NCBI RefSeq assembly: GCF_000233715.2
Contig: NC_021184.1
Coordinates: forward strand, 3,372,001-3,436,000
Direction of reading: 5' to 3'
Source: Desulfoscipio gibsoniae DSM 7213
Lineage (GTDB): Bacteria; Bacillota; Desulfotomaculia; Desulfotomaculales; Desulfallaceae
DNA length: 64,000 bases
Part shown: piece after piece, positions 1 to 8,395 of the stretch
How the letters are laid out: the number at the start of each line of letters is the position of its first letter
How positions within the stretch are numbered: position 1 is the first letter of the stretch
Notes under the pieces: model-generated
The model's input: the letters and a program-made list of their open reading frames with translations, nothing else
Database searches by the model: none
What the model was told of the DNA's origin: nothing
Made by a program: the position numbers and the translations under genes

Positions 1-18
1 ACCGAAGGGGAATAAAAC

Positions 19-333
19 ATGGTCAAACTTTATGAACTAAACAGAGAGACAGCCTCGGGTGAGTTGACCAAATCACTTGCCCAGTCCTTGAAAAACGGAT
101 TATTTGCACCAACGGAAAAAAAATTTAATGCAATGGAAGAGGAAATCTCACTCTTAAAACAAACAATCAAACTGGACGCAGAAAAACTGGCCCTGGAGCT
201 AAACGAAAAATTTAGTTATTTAGAAAAAGAATATGTATTGTTAAAAAAATTGCTACGCATCAGCATCACACTATCCATTACCAGTTTGGCAGTTATAATC
301 GCTACTTTATTTTTTTTATTCAAATGGTATTAA
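19..333 (+). CDS. Small coiled-coil protein with a C-terminal membrane anchor
   Basis: This 104-residue protein has a charged, helical first 80 residues with heptad-like spacing (for example the stretch around EEEISLLKQTIKLD), consistent with a coiled coil. One strongly hydrophobic segment, about residues 80-101, ends in FKWY and would act as a tail anchor. An AAGGGG Shine-Dalgarno lies about 8 nt before the ATG. I do not recognise a family. It would sit at the membrane with its coiled coil in the cytoplasm, possibly tethering or oligomerising. No gene is visible upstream because the window starts here. Confidence 0.6.
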   Translation: MVKLYELNRETASGELTKSLAQSLKNGLFAPTEKKFNAMEEEISLLKQTIKLDAEKLALELNEKFSYLEKEYVLLKKLLRISITLSITSLAVIIATLFFLFKWY

Positions 334-901
334 ACATACTGATCATTATATTGGTCGAACAATGCCTGCGCTAAAGTTTTATTTAAAGGTGGCCTGACGT
401 TATGACAAACTCCGTAATAGACTCGCGCATCCGCCAGATTTAAAAAATTAATATGCAACGGTACACCGGTACGATGGTGTAAAAATTATTGGTTGCAGCA
501 TGTAAGGTCTGCGACCAATCTGGTGATACACCTCCGTACCGGTGTGCTAACCGGCGTGCTAACATCCTCAGGCAAGCGCAACAGTCAGCATATCACCGCC
601 TGCCACTTCCTACCATGTTTCAGCTCATTATACACAGGTGTACAATTATAAGCACTTCCCCTGTCGTTTCAGCCTAACGCATCAGCGTGCGCAAAAATCC
701 TTTCTTTACGATTAAATTTCCCACCTGCACCAGTATCACTGGGTCCTATATCGTGTCCTAATTAATGACTAAATTATTATCTCACATTTTTTTGCTTCCC
801 CACCGGATCTAATTGAAATATTCGTGGGCCTACACGCTTTATTTCTTATTTTAACCAACTAATTCTAATTTACATTGCGTTTAACAGGCCATTAACTCTA
901 C
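334..901. other. Long non-coding stretch
   Basis: There is no convincing gene in this stretch. The only open frame (489-677) begins with TTG, lacks a Shine-Dalgarno and overlaps a hairpin. The notable content is the multi-part inverted repeat at 459-553 and, just after it, an imperfect tandem octamer (GTGCTAAC at 544 and 556). Confidence 0.6.
459..553. other. Long imperfect inverted repeat, possible structured RNA
   Basis: Three stacked complementary blocks share one centre. Positions 463-472 (ACACCGGTAC) pair perfectly with 536-545, 476-481 (GGTGTA) with 527-532, and 488-498 (ATTGGTTGCAG) with 509-519, where one pair is G-U. The loop is about 10 nt. CGGT at 459 can also pair with ACCG at 550. 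The blocks are separated by small asymmetric internal loops, as in a structured RNA or the terminal structure of a decayed mobile element. No poly-T follows, so it is not a simple terminator. Its function is unknown. Confidence 0.5.
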
Positions 902-928
902 TTGACAGATATATTTATAATATAATTA
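902..928 (+). promoter_or_regulatory. Possible sigma-A promoter
   Basis: A perfect TTGACA at 902-907 is followed by an AT-rich stretch holding TAATTA at 923-928 (15-nt spacer), about 30 nt before the next start codon. The spacing is short of ideal, so this is only a candidate. Confidence 0.35.
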
Positions 929-954
929 AGTATTGCTTATAAAGGGGAATCCAA

Positions 955-1347
955 ATGATACAAGTAGGCACCGTTTGGACCTATATATTTGCACCTAATG
1001 TAGATAATAAGGTGGCTGGCAAATGGATTTACGAGGGAAATGCCGATCTTTTTCGGCAACTCTGCCCTAAATTGAATAAACTGGCCGATAACGGTGCAAT
1101 TAATATGGCTAAATTTGCCAATAAAAATCCCCGCCATGACCCATGTCCTTACATAAAAAACTCGGTGCTATGTGTATATACTCATAAACCTCGGGATAAA
1201 AAAATTCGTCTGATCATAAAGAATGAACTTGATTTATGGAGTGAAACATATAAAACTGAGGAACAAACCAACCAGGAATGGCGCCCCGGAGGTATACTAT
1301 TTGAACAGTATGCCCATTACTGGAAAAACAAAAGGGGTTTTCTCTGA
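955..1347 (+). CDS. Hypothetical protein, possibly DUF1917/Bles03-like
   Basis: This 130-residue soluble protein has no signal peptide or membrane segment. An AAGGGG Shine-Dalgarno lies 8 nt before the ATG. Visible features are GKWIYEGN near residue 21, a DPCPYIKNS segment near residue 62 and a C-terminal WRPGGILFEQY stretch. The pattern recalls small bacterial proteins related to the Bles03/DUF1917 fold, some labelled putative phosphothreonine lyase domain, but that link is from memory and weak. It precedes the DUF815 ATPase by 44 nt on the same strand, so the two are probably co-transcribed. Confidence 0.55.
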   Translation: MIQVGTVWTYIFAPNVDNKVAGKWIYEGNADLFRQLCPKLNKLADNGAINMAKFANKNPRHDPCPYIKNSVLCVYTHKPRDKKIRLIIKNELDLWSETYKTEEQTNQEWRPGGILFEQYAHYWKNKRGFL

Positions 1348-1391
1348 AACAGTTATTTAATCCGCGGCGCGGAATAAAAGAGAGGTTTATA

Positions 1392-2732
1392 ATGACGGAT
1401 TTTAACTCTATAATTAATACTTTACCAGGATTAACCATTTACCGCAATATTTTAAAAGACCCTGTAGTAAAGGCGGTCATTGAGCACCTACATGCACTGA
1501 CCACCCGTACTGGCGCGATCCACCCGGCCCACAGTTATGGCGGAGTATACCACTTGCTAGCCATGACCGGCAACCCCTGCAACGGTGCCGATGCCTGGCA
1601 AAATCACCTGCTGGAACTAATTTTAAACGACGTTAACCCGTTCAGCCAGGCAGCTTTTGCACCCGGCAAGAATGTTAACATCTTTATGCCGGCGATCCAA
1701 TGGGATTTATCAATTTTACGCAATTTGTATAACACCAGCGCACTTGAAATATACAACGCTACCGTGCAGGCGCTGCAGAGCTTTTTACCGGACGGCGAAA
1801 GCCCGGCTTTACCAGTTTGGACGGTCCCTGAACCGGCAAATCAGGAATGTTCTGTTCTAAATAACCAACGACAACAAATCAAAGAGAATTTGGCAAATAC
1901 ACAAGAATGGGATAAGCTGGCGGAAAAGTTGACCCATTATTATGCCACCTTTGGCTGCGGTGTCTTTAACCGTTATACCGCCTTTAGATGGCAAAACGGT
2001 GCTTTACAAGGTATATGCAAACCAGACACAATAAAACTAGGCGATTTAATTGGCTATGTGGATATCCGGGAACAAATCATTGCTAATACACTGCAGTTCT
2101 TAAACAACTATCCCGCCAACAACCTATTGCTTTATGGGGACCGGGGTACAGGGAAATCTTCCACTGTCAAAGCACTCCTTAACGAATACTGGTCGCGGGG
2201 TTTACGCATGGTGGAAGTACCTAAAAAGCAACTGGCAGAATACCAGTATATTATTCAGAAATTACGCCACACTAAACACCGTTTTATTTTGTTTGTGGAT
2301 GATTTATCCTTTGAAGAAAATGAAACCGAATTTAAAGATCTCAAAGCGCTGTTGGAAGGTGGCATTGAAGACAAACCGGATAATGTGCTGATATACGCCA
2401 CTTCAAATCGCCGGCATTTGGTAAAGGAAACATTCGCCGACCGAACCAAAAACGATGCCGGCAGGGAAATCCATACCATGGATTCAGTGCAGGAAAAGCT
2501 GTCCCTGGCCGACCGCTTCGGCATTACCGTTATTTTCCCTACACCAGATCAAGAAACCTTCTTAAAAATTGCTGTTGGGTTGGCTGAACAACGTCAACTA
2601 CCGCTGCCCCAGCAGGAACTGCGCCAGCGTGCGCTGCAGTGGTCCATCTGGCATAATGGGCGTTCACCCCGTTCAGCCCGCCAGTTTGTCGACCATTTGG
2701 AGGGGCAGCTGGCCATGGAGAAACTAGCTTAA
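1392..2732 (+). CDS. DUF815-family AAA+ ATPase
   Basis: This 446-residue protein has a C-terminal AAA+ module. The Walker A is GDRGTGKSS (about residues 248-256), the Walker B is RFILFVDDLSF (about residues 298-308), and a YATSNRRHLV segment resembles sensor 1. This combination is characteristic of the DUF815 ATPase family, whose members are widespread in Firmicutes and whose function is not established. The N-terminal 200 residues are family-specific. A GAGAGG Shine-Dalgarno precedes the ATG. Its 3' end overlaps the convergent HAD phosphatase gene by 9 bp. Confidence 0.85.
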   Translation: MTDFNSIINTLPGLTIYRNILKDPVVKAVIEHLHALTTRTGAIHPAHSYGGVYHLLAMTGNPCNGADAWQNHLLELILNDVNPFSQAAFAPGKNVNIFMPAIQWDLSILRNLYNTSALEIYNATVQALQSFLPDGESPALPVWTVPEPANQECSVLNNQRQQIKENLANTQEWDKLAEKLTHYYATFGCGVFNRYTAFRWQNGALQGICKPDTIKLGDLIGYVDIREQIIANTLQFLNNYPANNLLLYGDRGTGKSSTVKALLNEYWSRGLRMVEVPKKQLAEYQYIIQKLRHTKHRFILFVDDLSFEENETEFKDLKALLEGGIEDKPDNVLIYATSNRRHLVKETFADRTKNDAGREIHTMDSVQEKLSLADRFGITVIFPTPDQETFLKIAVGLAEQRQLPLPQQELRQRALQWSIWHNGRSPRSARQFVDHLEGQLAMEKLA

Positions 2733-3467
2733 ATCCGTCACTGACTCAATAACGGCGTCCGCACCGGCGGCATACAGTTGCTCCCGCATACAAACACCGG
2801 ATAGCACCCCAATGCCGCCCGCGCCTGCGTCCTTAGCCATAAGAATATCCCGGGGCGTGTCCCCGATAACCACCGCACGTTCCGGTTTTACGTCCAGCAG
2901 GCGGCAGCTTAAAAGAGCCATATCCGGGGCCGGTTTGCTATTTTCTACCAAATCCGCCCCTATAACCACATCAAAATAATTAATCATGCCCAGGGAATTT
3001 AGCGATGTTTTAGCCCTTTCAGTTATATCTGCGGTCACAACAGCCAACTTAAAATTGCTAAAGCGTAACTTCTTTAATTGCCCCTGCAACCCAGGCAACG
3101 GTCTGGTCAGGGATCCCCAATCCATGGCTGCTTCGGAACGTTGATATACTTCGGTCACCAGATCATGCGCGTTAGCTTCAGCCATTCCACATTCCAGCAA
3201 AACTTTCACCAAAGCCTTGCGTATGCCGGACATAGTTCCTCCAGCCAGAGGACCACGCGGATCCACATACCATGCAGCTAAATCTATCCCCATAGCCATC
3301 TCCATGACCTTCCGTTTGATATGATAATGAATACCATTCATTATTTCATCAATTACATATCTGGACCATGCCAACCACATTACTTTAAAATCAAGTAAAG
3401 TACCGTCCTTATCCAAAAGTATAGCATCACATTCGAACTCCCTACCACCGGCACGCAATAAAGGCAA
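2724..3467 (-). CDS. HAD-superfamily phosphatase (phosphoglycolate phosphatase-like)
   Basis: This is a haloacid dehalogenase-type hydrolase of about 247 residues. Motif I is LLDKDGTLLDF near the N terminus (nucleophile Asp and acid/base Asp), motif II is VVTAD, and the C-terminal motif III-IV region is VVIGDTPRDILMAKDAGAG. A helical cap lies between motifs I and II, as in phosphoglycolate phosphatases. The substrate cannot be assigned. I chose the TTG at 3467 because GGGGGG lies 5 nt upstream; an in-frame TTG at 3494 has no Shine-Dalgarno. The gene converges on the DUF815 gene. Confidence 0.8.
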   Translation of the reverse strand: MPLLRAGGREFECDAILLDKDGTLLDFKVMWLAWSRYVIDEIMNGIHYHIKRKVMEMAMGIDLAAWYVDPRGPLAGGTMSGIRKALVKVLLECGMAEANAHDLVTEVYQRSEAAMDWGSLTRPLPGLQGQLKKLRFSNFKLAVVTADITERAKTSLNSLGMINYFDVVIGADLVENSKPAPDMALLSCRLLDVKPERAVVIGDTPRDILMAKDAGAGGIGVLSGVCMREQLYAAGADAVIESVTDLS

Positions 3468-3658
3468 TTTGGCCCCCCCTTTTTCCTGCAACAATTTTTA
3501 AACCTACTTTAAATCGTGGTAATTTTTCTTCTATAACACCCCGATCATTCCCTTTATTAATATCTGATTCATCACATTTCTTTATCGAGGTTTGGGTATA
3601 TCGATATATAAATATGACATGCTGGGCAACAATAAACTTAAAAGACGGAGGTAATAAA

Positions 3659-3895
3659 ATGGCGTACAAAATTGAAACCAGAGTAATTGAAGATCAATCC
3701 ATAGATCCCAGCTATATTGTACACTATCAGGTAACAGATGATGGGCATTTGATAGGTGACGGAATTGTGGAATATAACCGGCAAGCTATCCATAACGATA
3801 TAACAGTTAGTGAAAGCATCCCGCTGGAGGCAAGAAAGCAAGTGCAAGAACAAATTATCACAGCTGCACAACATTATATCAAACAGCTTCAGTAA
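3659..3895 (+). CDS. Small hypothetical protein
   Basis: This 78-residue acidic, soluble protein starts MAYKIETRVIED. The ATG at 3659 has a good GGAGG Shine-Dalgarno at 3647-3651; the open frame begins further upstream but without a ribosome site. It has no cysteines, membrane segments or recognisable motif. It is followed within 15 nt by a strong bidirectional terminator, so it is probably a monocistronic gene. Confidence 0.6.
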   Translation: MAYKIETRVIEDQSIDPSYIVHYQVTDDGHLIGDGIVEYNRQAIHNDITVSESIPLEARKQVQEQIITAAQHYIKQLQ

Positions 3896-3908
3896 GAATA
3901 CCAAAATA

Positions 3909-3935
3909 AAAAGCCCCCGGGGAGCAGGGGCTTTT
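3909..3935. terminator. Bidirectional intrinsic terminator
   Basis: AAAAGCCCC (3909-3917) pairs perfectly with GGGGCTTTT (3927-3935), with T-runs on both strands. It separates the small plus-strand gene from the convergent DRTGG gene. Confidence 0.85.
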
Positions 3936-3953
3936 TACATTAACTGTTATTTT

Positions 3954-5009
3954 CTAAATAGCGTCCAGTATATATTGCCAGTCACAATACTGGTTTATGT
4001 TATCTAAAGTTACCGCAATCCCTTCCTTATCAGTGGGTTTTAGATTTCTGGATACTTGACCGATCATTTCGATCACTGTATATGTATCCTGGTAAGTTAA
4101 TATCACGGGTACTCCTTTTTCACCCGCCCGGGCCAGCACCCCCACGTCAGGATATAGACCACCGGTTAATATAAGTGCCGAGGTATGGGTTTCCAGTGCG
4201 GCCAGGGCCAAATCCGAACGATCGCCACCCATAACCACAGCTTTATTGGCTGACCGCCTGAGATAGGTCAGTGCACTGTCCATGGTCATAGCACCCACTA
4301 CTACATCCTCTACCAGCCGGTCCATGTTTTCCTGACCAACCAGCACTTCACCGCCCAGTCTTTCCCGAAACTCATTGACGGTGGGAGAAGCAATCTCCGG
4401 GCGACTGGGTATAACGCCCAAGGCTTTAAAGCCTGATTTCTCTATTGCGGGCCTGAAAACACCCTCCGTCTTGGCCAACAGTTGACGGGGCACATTACTA
4501 AAGATCGTACCCAGCAAATTTATCCCCTGACCGGAAATATAACGGTTATAAAATATAGCCAGATCAAGGCTGTAATCATCGTCTACCCGTTGCACAGTAA
4601 TAGCATGGGCATTTAATTCACCAGCCAGGGTGACAGAATCCAGTCCCACCGATGACAGAGCATAAGGATGAACGGCCCCTTCTATTAACACAATGTCACA
4701 ATCCCTGGCAATTTCTGTATAAGCTGATTTAACATCCTGCATACTATATGCGTTTTCCTCGATCCTGGTTAAGTAAGAAGGTCCAGCCTTAACCGGACTG
4801 ATTTCCCCTAGGGATGCTTCTATACCCAGCACGTGTTTCATTAAAACGGCATCGCCGCCGGGTACTTTCCCGGTAGCAGTTTTTCTTCCATTGTCTATTG
4901 GTTTAAAGTAACCTACCCGGTTGCCCAGTTCCTTGAATTTTTGTGCCAATCCCAGAATAACCGCCGTTTTGCCACTGTCCGGATTACCCATGACAAACAG
5001 ATTTTTCAT
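3954..5009 (-). CDS. P-loop / DRTGG-domain protein (phosphotransacetylase-associated type)
   Basis: This 351-residue protein has an N-terminal dethiobiotin-synthetase-like P-loop domain (MGNPDSGKTA, residues 7-16; VGYFKPID) and a middle-to-C-terminal DRTGG domain (NEFRERLGGEVLVG onward, then VVMGGDRSDLALAAL). This arrangement matches stand-alone relatives of the N-terminal regulatory part of long phosphotransacetylases. The ATG at 5009 follows a GAGGTG Shine-Dalgarno; the earlier in-frame GTG lies inside that site. It begins 10 nt after the stop of the ADP-forming acyl-CoA synthetase, so the two are in one operon. A role in acyl-CoA/acyl-phosphate metabolism or its sensing is inferred. Confidence 0.75.
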   Translation of the reverse strand: MKNLFVMGNPDSGKTAVILGLAQKFKELGNRVGYFKPIDNGRKTATGKVPGGDAVLMKHVLGIEASLGEISPVKAGPSYLTRIEENAYSMQDVKSAYTEIARDCDIVLIEGAVHPYALSSVGLDSVTLAGELNAHAITVQRVDDDYSLDLAIFYNRYISGQGINLLGTIFSNVPRQLLAKTEGVFRPAIEKSGFKALGVIPSRPEIASPTVNEFRERLGGEVLVGQENMDRLVEDVVVGAMTMDSALTYLRRSANKAVVMGGDRSDLALAALETHTSALILTGGLYPDVGVLARAGEKGVPVILTYQDTYTVIEMIGQVSRNLKPTDKEGIAVTLDNINQYCDWQYILDAI

Positions 5010-5019
5010 CACGAACACC

Positions 5020-7122
5020 TCACGATATGGTGATTTTTATATCCAGGGCGGAAAGCCCGTTTTCGTATGCAAATACCGGGTTAATGTCCATCTCCGAGAT
5101 CTCCGGGAAATCATTAACCAGCTCGGCAACACGTCTGATGGTGTCCGCCAGTGCTTCTATATCCCGGGGTTTTTCACCGCGATAGCCCCGAAGCAAAGTG
5201 TAAGCCTTGGTCTCTCGCAACATATGTTCAATTTCCCTGGCAGTTAGCCCACGGGCCAGGCGGAAGCTGACATCTTTAATTAGATTAACATAAATACCGC
5301 CCAACCCGAAAGCAATTAACGGCCCAAATTGGATATCCCGGGTCATACCAATTATTAACTCGGTACCCTTGGGCATCATTTTTTGCACTTCGACACCGTA
5401 TATAACCGCCTGGGGCATATAGCCATGCACGTTCTCCATTATTTCCACAAAAGCGTGGCGCACTTCCTCCGCTGTGTTCAGGCCTATATGCACCCCACCC
5501 ACATCAGTCTTATGCAATATTTTAGGAGATGCTACTTTAAGTACCACCGGATATCCCATTTTATCGGCTTCCGCTGCGGCTTCATCCGGAGATGTAGCCA
5601 GCACCACCGGCGCCGCCGGTATACCATAACACTTGGCTATCTCTGTCGCTTCGCTGCCCAAAAGCACAAGCCGGTTATCTTTAATTACGTCATAAAATAT
5701 TGCTTTTACACCTTTACGATCAATATTCGCCAAATCTTGGTTACCATTCCCCTTGGGAACATCCAATACTTCGTTATAACGTACCAGACCGCTGATCGAA
5801 GCAATAGCCGGCTCGGGGAATGTAAAGCAGGGCACACCGGCTTTAGCCAGCATGGCAGCGCCACCAGCCAGGGTTTCACCACCCATATATGCGGCGAAAA
5901 TAGGTTTTTCGGGAAATGATTGGCGCATTTCCAACAGGGCTTCGGTAGTTTCAATGGGCTCAGTAACCCCCACGGGGCACATCAAAACCACAACACTATC
6001 AACATTGGGGTCGGCGCAAACTTTTTGCAGAGCAAATTTATACCGATCTGCTTTTGCATCTCCCAGCACATCCACCGGGTTATAGATATTAGCTTCTGCC
6101 GGCAGATTAGCCCGTAACTCTTCAATGGTTGCTTTATCAAAACTGGCCATTTGCAGCCCTTTGGCCTCCACGTTATCAGTGGCGATAATCCCCGGGCCAC
6201 CGGAATTGGTAACAATGGCCACCCGGTTGCCCTTCGGCACAGGCGCTTTGGCAAAGGCCACAGCAAGATCAAAAAGTTCGGTCATGGTACGGGCCCTTAA
6301 AATACCACACTGGCGAAAAGCGACATCATAAGCCAAATCACTGCCGGCCAGAGCCCCGGTATGAGAAGAAGCAGCCTTGGCACCGGCCTGGCTGGTCCCC
6401 GACTTAATCACAATTACAGGTTTTTTACGTGACGCCCGGGATGCTACATCCAAAAATCGTGGCCCGTCCACTATATCTTCTATGTAGCACAATATTACTT
6501 TAGTATGGGGATCAGCAGCAGCATCTTCAATAAATTCAATTTCCGACAAATCAGCCTTGTTGCCCAAACTGACTACTTTACTAAAACCAATTCCAATCGA
6601 AGCGCTCCAGTCTAAAATAGCCACCAGCATAGCACCGCTTTGTGATAAAAAGGCTATCTCTCCCTGCTGAGGGAAAGTGGCGGAAAAAGAGGCGTTTATC
6701 GGCGTATGGGTATCAATAATACCTACCACGTTGGGCCCCAGCAAACGCATACCGTATTTACGGCAGGATTCCACCAGTTGTTTCTCCATTTCCAGACCCT
6801 GGGCACCAACTTCCTTAAAACCGGCTGTAATCACCACCAGGCTTTTCACCCCGGCCTGTCCACAGTCACGGACCACATCCAGCACCCGTGCTGCCGGTAC
6901 AGCAATTACCGCCAAATCCACAGGTTCAGGCACCTCGGAAACAGCGGTATATGTCTTATAACCGGCTATTTCCTTTTCCTTGGGGTTAATAGGAAATATT
7001 TTTCCTTTATAACCGCTACTAATAACATTCCCTAAAATAGTATGACCAATTTTGCCTGGTTTAGGGCTAGCCCCCACCACGGCCACTGATTGTGGCCTGC
7101 TCATACTTGTGAGATCAATCAC
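5020..7122 (-). CDS. ADP-forming acetate/acyl-CoA synthetase, fused alpha-beta
   Basis: This 700-residue enzyme interconverts an acyl-CoA plus ADP and phosphate with the free acid plus ATP and CoA. Order of domains: CoA-binding Rossmann (SVAVVGASPKPGKIG), succinyl-CoA-ligase-like (FLSQSGAM and SSHTGALAGSD, whose His is the expected phosphorylated residue), linker, then a C-terminal ATP-grasp part (GYPVVLKVASPKILHKTDVGGV). Alpha and beta subunits are fused in one chain. The GTG at 7122 is chosen because AGGTGAGG lies just upstream; the longer open frame has no ribosome site. The exact acid substrate cannot be read from sequence. The DRTGG protein follows in the same operon. Confidence 0.88.
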   Translation of the reverse strand: MIDLTSMSRPQSVAVVGASPKPGKIGHTILGNVISSGYKGKIFPINPKEKEIAGYKTYTAVSEVPEPVDLAVIAVPAARVLDVVRDCGQAGVKSLVVITAGFKEVGAQGLEMEKQLVESCRKYGMRLLGPNVVGIIDTHTPINASFSATFPQQGEIAFLSQSGAMLVAILDWSASIGIGFSKVVSLGNKADLSEIEFIEDAAADPHTKVILCYIEDIVDGPRFLDVASRASRKKPVIVIKSGTSQAGAKAASSHTGALAGSDLAYDVAFRQCGILRARTMTELFDLAVAFAKAPVPKGNRVAIVTNSGGPGIIATDNVEAKGLQMASFDKATIEELRANLPAEANIYNPVDVLGDAKADRYKFALQKVCADPNVDSVVVLMCPVGVTEPIETTEALLEMRQSFPEKPIFAAYMGGETLAGGAAMLAKAGVPCFTFPEPAIASISGLVRYNEVLDVPKGNGNQDLANIDRKGVKAIFYDVIKDNRLVLLGSEATEIAKCYGIPAAPVVLATSPDEAAAEADKMGYPVVLKVASPKILHKTDVGGVHIGLNTAEEVRHAFVEIMENVHGYMPQAVIYGVEVQKMMPKGTELIIGMTRDIQFGPLIAFGLGGIYVNLIKDVSFRLARGLTAREIEHMLRETKAYTLLRGYRGEKPRDIEALADTIRRVAELVNDFPEISEMDINPVFAYENGLSALDIKITIS

Positions 7123-7325
7123 TATCCTCACCTCGCCAATATGTCTAGTGCTTAATTGTCTTAACACACCCGCCTGTAAATTGTTTTACTATAAATTACT
7201 ATTTCTTATATAAGTAACATTATATATATTGTCGTTAAGCTAGTAAACCAATAATAGCAAAGTAATTATTTTGAAATTATTCTAAACTTTAATATTGTCT
7301 ATATAGGGAATATTATATAATTATC

Positions 7326-7490
7326 TTACTTTTTATTTTTTATATTACTATAACAATTTATCATTTCTATAAACCGATCAGTTTTTTCCCGATCTTTATC
7401 AACAGCATTATTAACGTTTTTATCTGGTAGATGTTTATCACTGTGCTTGACTTTTTTTATTAAATTGGGAATAAAAGATTGGCTACCCAT
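7326..7490 (-). CDS. Small Lys-rich hydrophilic protein
   Basis: This 54-residue open frame, starting MGSQSFIPNLIKKVK, has a strong TAGGAG Shine-Dalgarno about 8 nt before the ATG. It is highly charged (many Lys and Asp) and has no membrane segment. It lies in an AT-rich gap between the acyl-CoA synthetase and the DUF5320 gene. The family is not recognised. The ribosome site and the clean frame argue it is real. Confidence 0.5.
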   Translation of the reverse strand: MGSQSFIPNLIKKVKHSDKHLPDKNVNNAVDKDREKTDRFIEMINCYSNIKNKK

Positions 7491-7527
7491 ATCATGCACT
7501 CCTAAACCATAAAATTATTCATACTAC

Positions 7528-7565
7528 ATGAATAAGCCGCCAATAAAATAAGGCGGCTTGTTCAT
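7528..7565. terminator. Hairpin, probable terminator
   Basis: AAGCCGCC (7534-7541) pairs with GGCGGCTT (7552-7559). The arms extend outward through ATGAA/TTCAT with one mismatch. It lies just after the DUF5320 gene on the minus strand. No long T-run follows, so the terminator call is moderate. Confidence 0.5.
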
Positions 7566-7600
7566 AAGAAAACCAATGTAGTCATAGCGTATACTCCACA

Positions 7601-7900
7601 TTAAACATTATTATCGATATCTTTTTTATCTAGCTGATTCAGGCGTTTTTCTATCTCTCCCAATTGAGCCTTTAACAACTCAGCCTGGTTTTTGAGGTAT
7701 TCACTTTCCTGCGGAAAACCAGCTGCAAACGGCGAGGACATATTATTTTGAACATTGCTGTTTGCCCACCAGTGCCGGGGCATCCACGGGTACATACGGC
7801 AATTGGCACTATAATTACCCCTCATACCGCGGCCAAAACCAAATCCCGGCGCGTTGCCCATACCATATCCATATCCATATCCAAAACCACCTCTCGGCAT
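7601..7900 (-). CDS. DUF5320-type Gly/Tyr/Phe-rich protein
   Basis: This 99-residue protein starts MPRGGFGYGYGYGMG and continues with Gly/Tyr/Phe/Arg-rich low-complexity sequence, then a C-terminal coiled coil (about residues 68-95, LKNQAELLKAQLGEIEKRL). This is the layout of DUF5320 proteins, which in anaerobes usually neighbour NifX/NifB-type iron-molybdenum cofactor proteins, as here. AGGAGG lies 8 nt before the ATG at 7900. Biochemical function is unknown. Confidence 0.8.
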   Translation of the reverse strand: MPRGGFGYGYGYGMGNAPGFGFGRGMRGNYSANCRMYPWMPRHWWANSNVQNNMSSPFAAGFPQESEYLKNQAELLKAQLGEIEKRLNQLDKKDIDNNV

Positions 7901-7950
7901 ATGTTTCACCTCCTTTCATAAAATATTGCAATCCTTATGACTCTGTTTGT

Positions 7951-8316
7951 TTAACAATGACCATCACAGTCATGATGTTGGCCGTCCGGATGGGTGCATA
8001 AACTTGCCCCCGAAGTTAACTTACCGTTGATATAGTCTTCCATGACCTGTTTTACTTCACCGGAAATGCCCACGATGGGTTGAATATTATTTTCCGCAAA
8101 CAAATTTAATGCTTTTTGTCCCATACCACCTGCTATAATGCAGTCAACATTTAAACCTTTTAAATATTTGGGTAAAAATCCCGGCTGGTGTCCCGGGTTT
8201 GGTATATAGGAAAAATTCTCGGAACGCCCGTCCACCACGTCAAATACTGCATACTCCTGACATTTGCCAAAATGCTGGGCTACATTGCCTCCGTCTGAGG
8301 CGATAGCTACCTTCAT
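7951..8316 (-). CDS. NifX/NifB-type dinitrogenase iron-molybdenum cofactor-binding protein
   Basis: This 121-residue protein begins MKVAIASDGGNVAQHFGKCQ, the typical start of the NifX/NifB C-terminal domain family that binds iron-sulfur or iron-molybdenum clusters. The C terminus is rich in Cys and His (CTHPDGQHHDCDGHC), a likely extra metal site. No nitrogenase genes are visible, and such proteins are common in anaerobes without nitrogen fixation, where a role in metal-cluster handling is assumed. It is clustered with the DUF5320 and DUF134 genes on the same strand. Confidence 0.88.
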   Translation of the reverse strand: MKVAIASDGGNVAQHFGKCQEYAVFDVVDGRSENFSYIPNPGHQPGFLPKYLKGLNVDCIIAGGMGQKALNLFAENNIQPIVGISGEVKQVMEDYINGKLTSGASLCTHPDGQHHDCDGHC

Positions 8317-8395
8317 TTTTTTAGCCTCCTATTATTTTAATTTTATAAAAGTTGTAACTGAATATGGTAAAAAGTTTATAACCAAATTAGTCAGC

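Noticed and set aside
489-677. 62-codon plus-strand frame
   Set aside because: TTG start, no ribosome site, overlaps the hairpin at 459-553, and the composition is not protein-like.
5383-5919. 178-codon plus-strand frame
   Set aside because: Antisense shadow of the acyl-CoA synthetase; its length comes from the codon bias of the real gene.
7951-8316. Nitrogen-fixation locus
   Set aside because: Only a NifX-type domain protein is present; no nifHDK, nifB or related genes are visible, and this family is common in non-diazotrophs.
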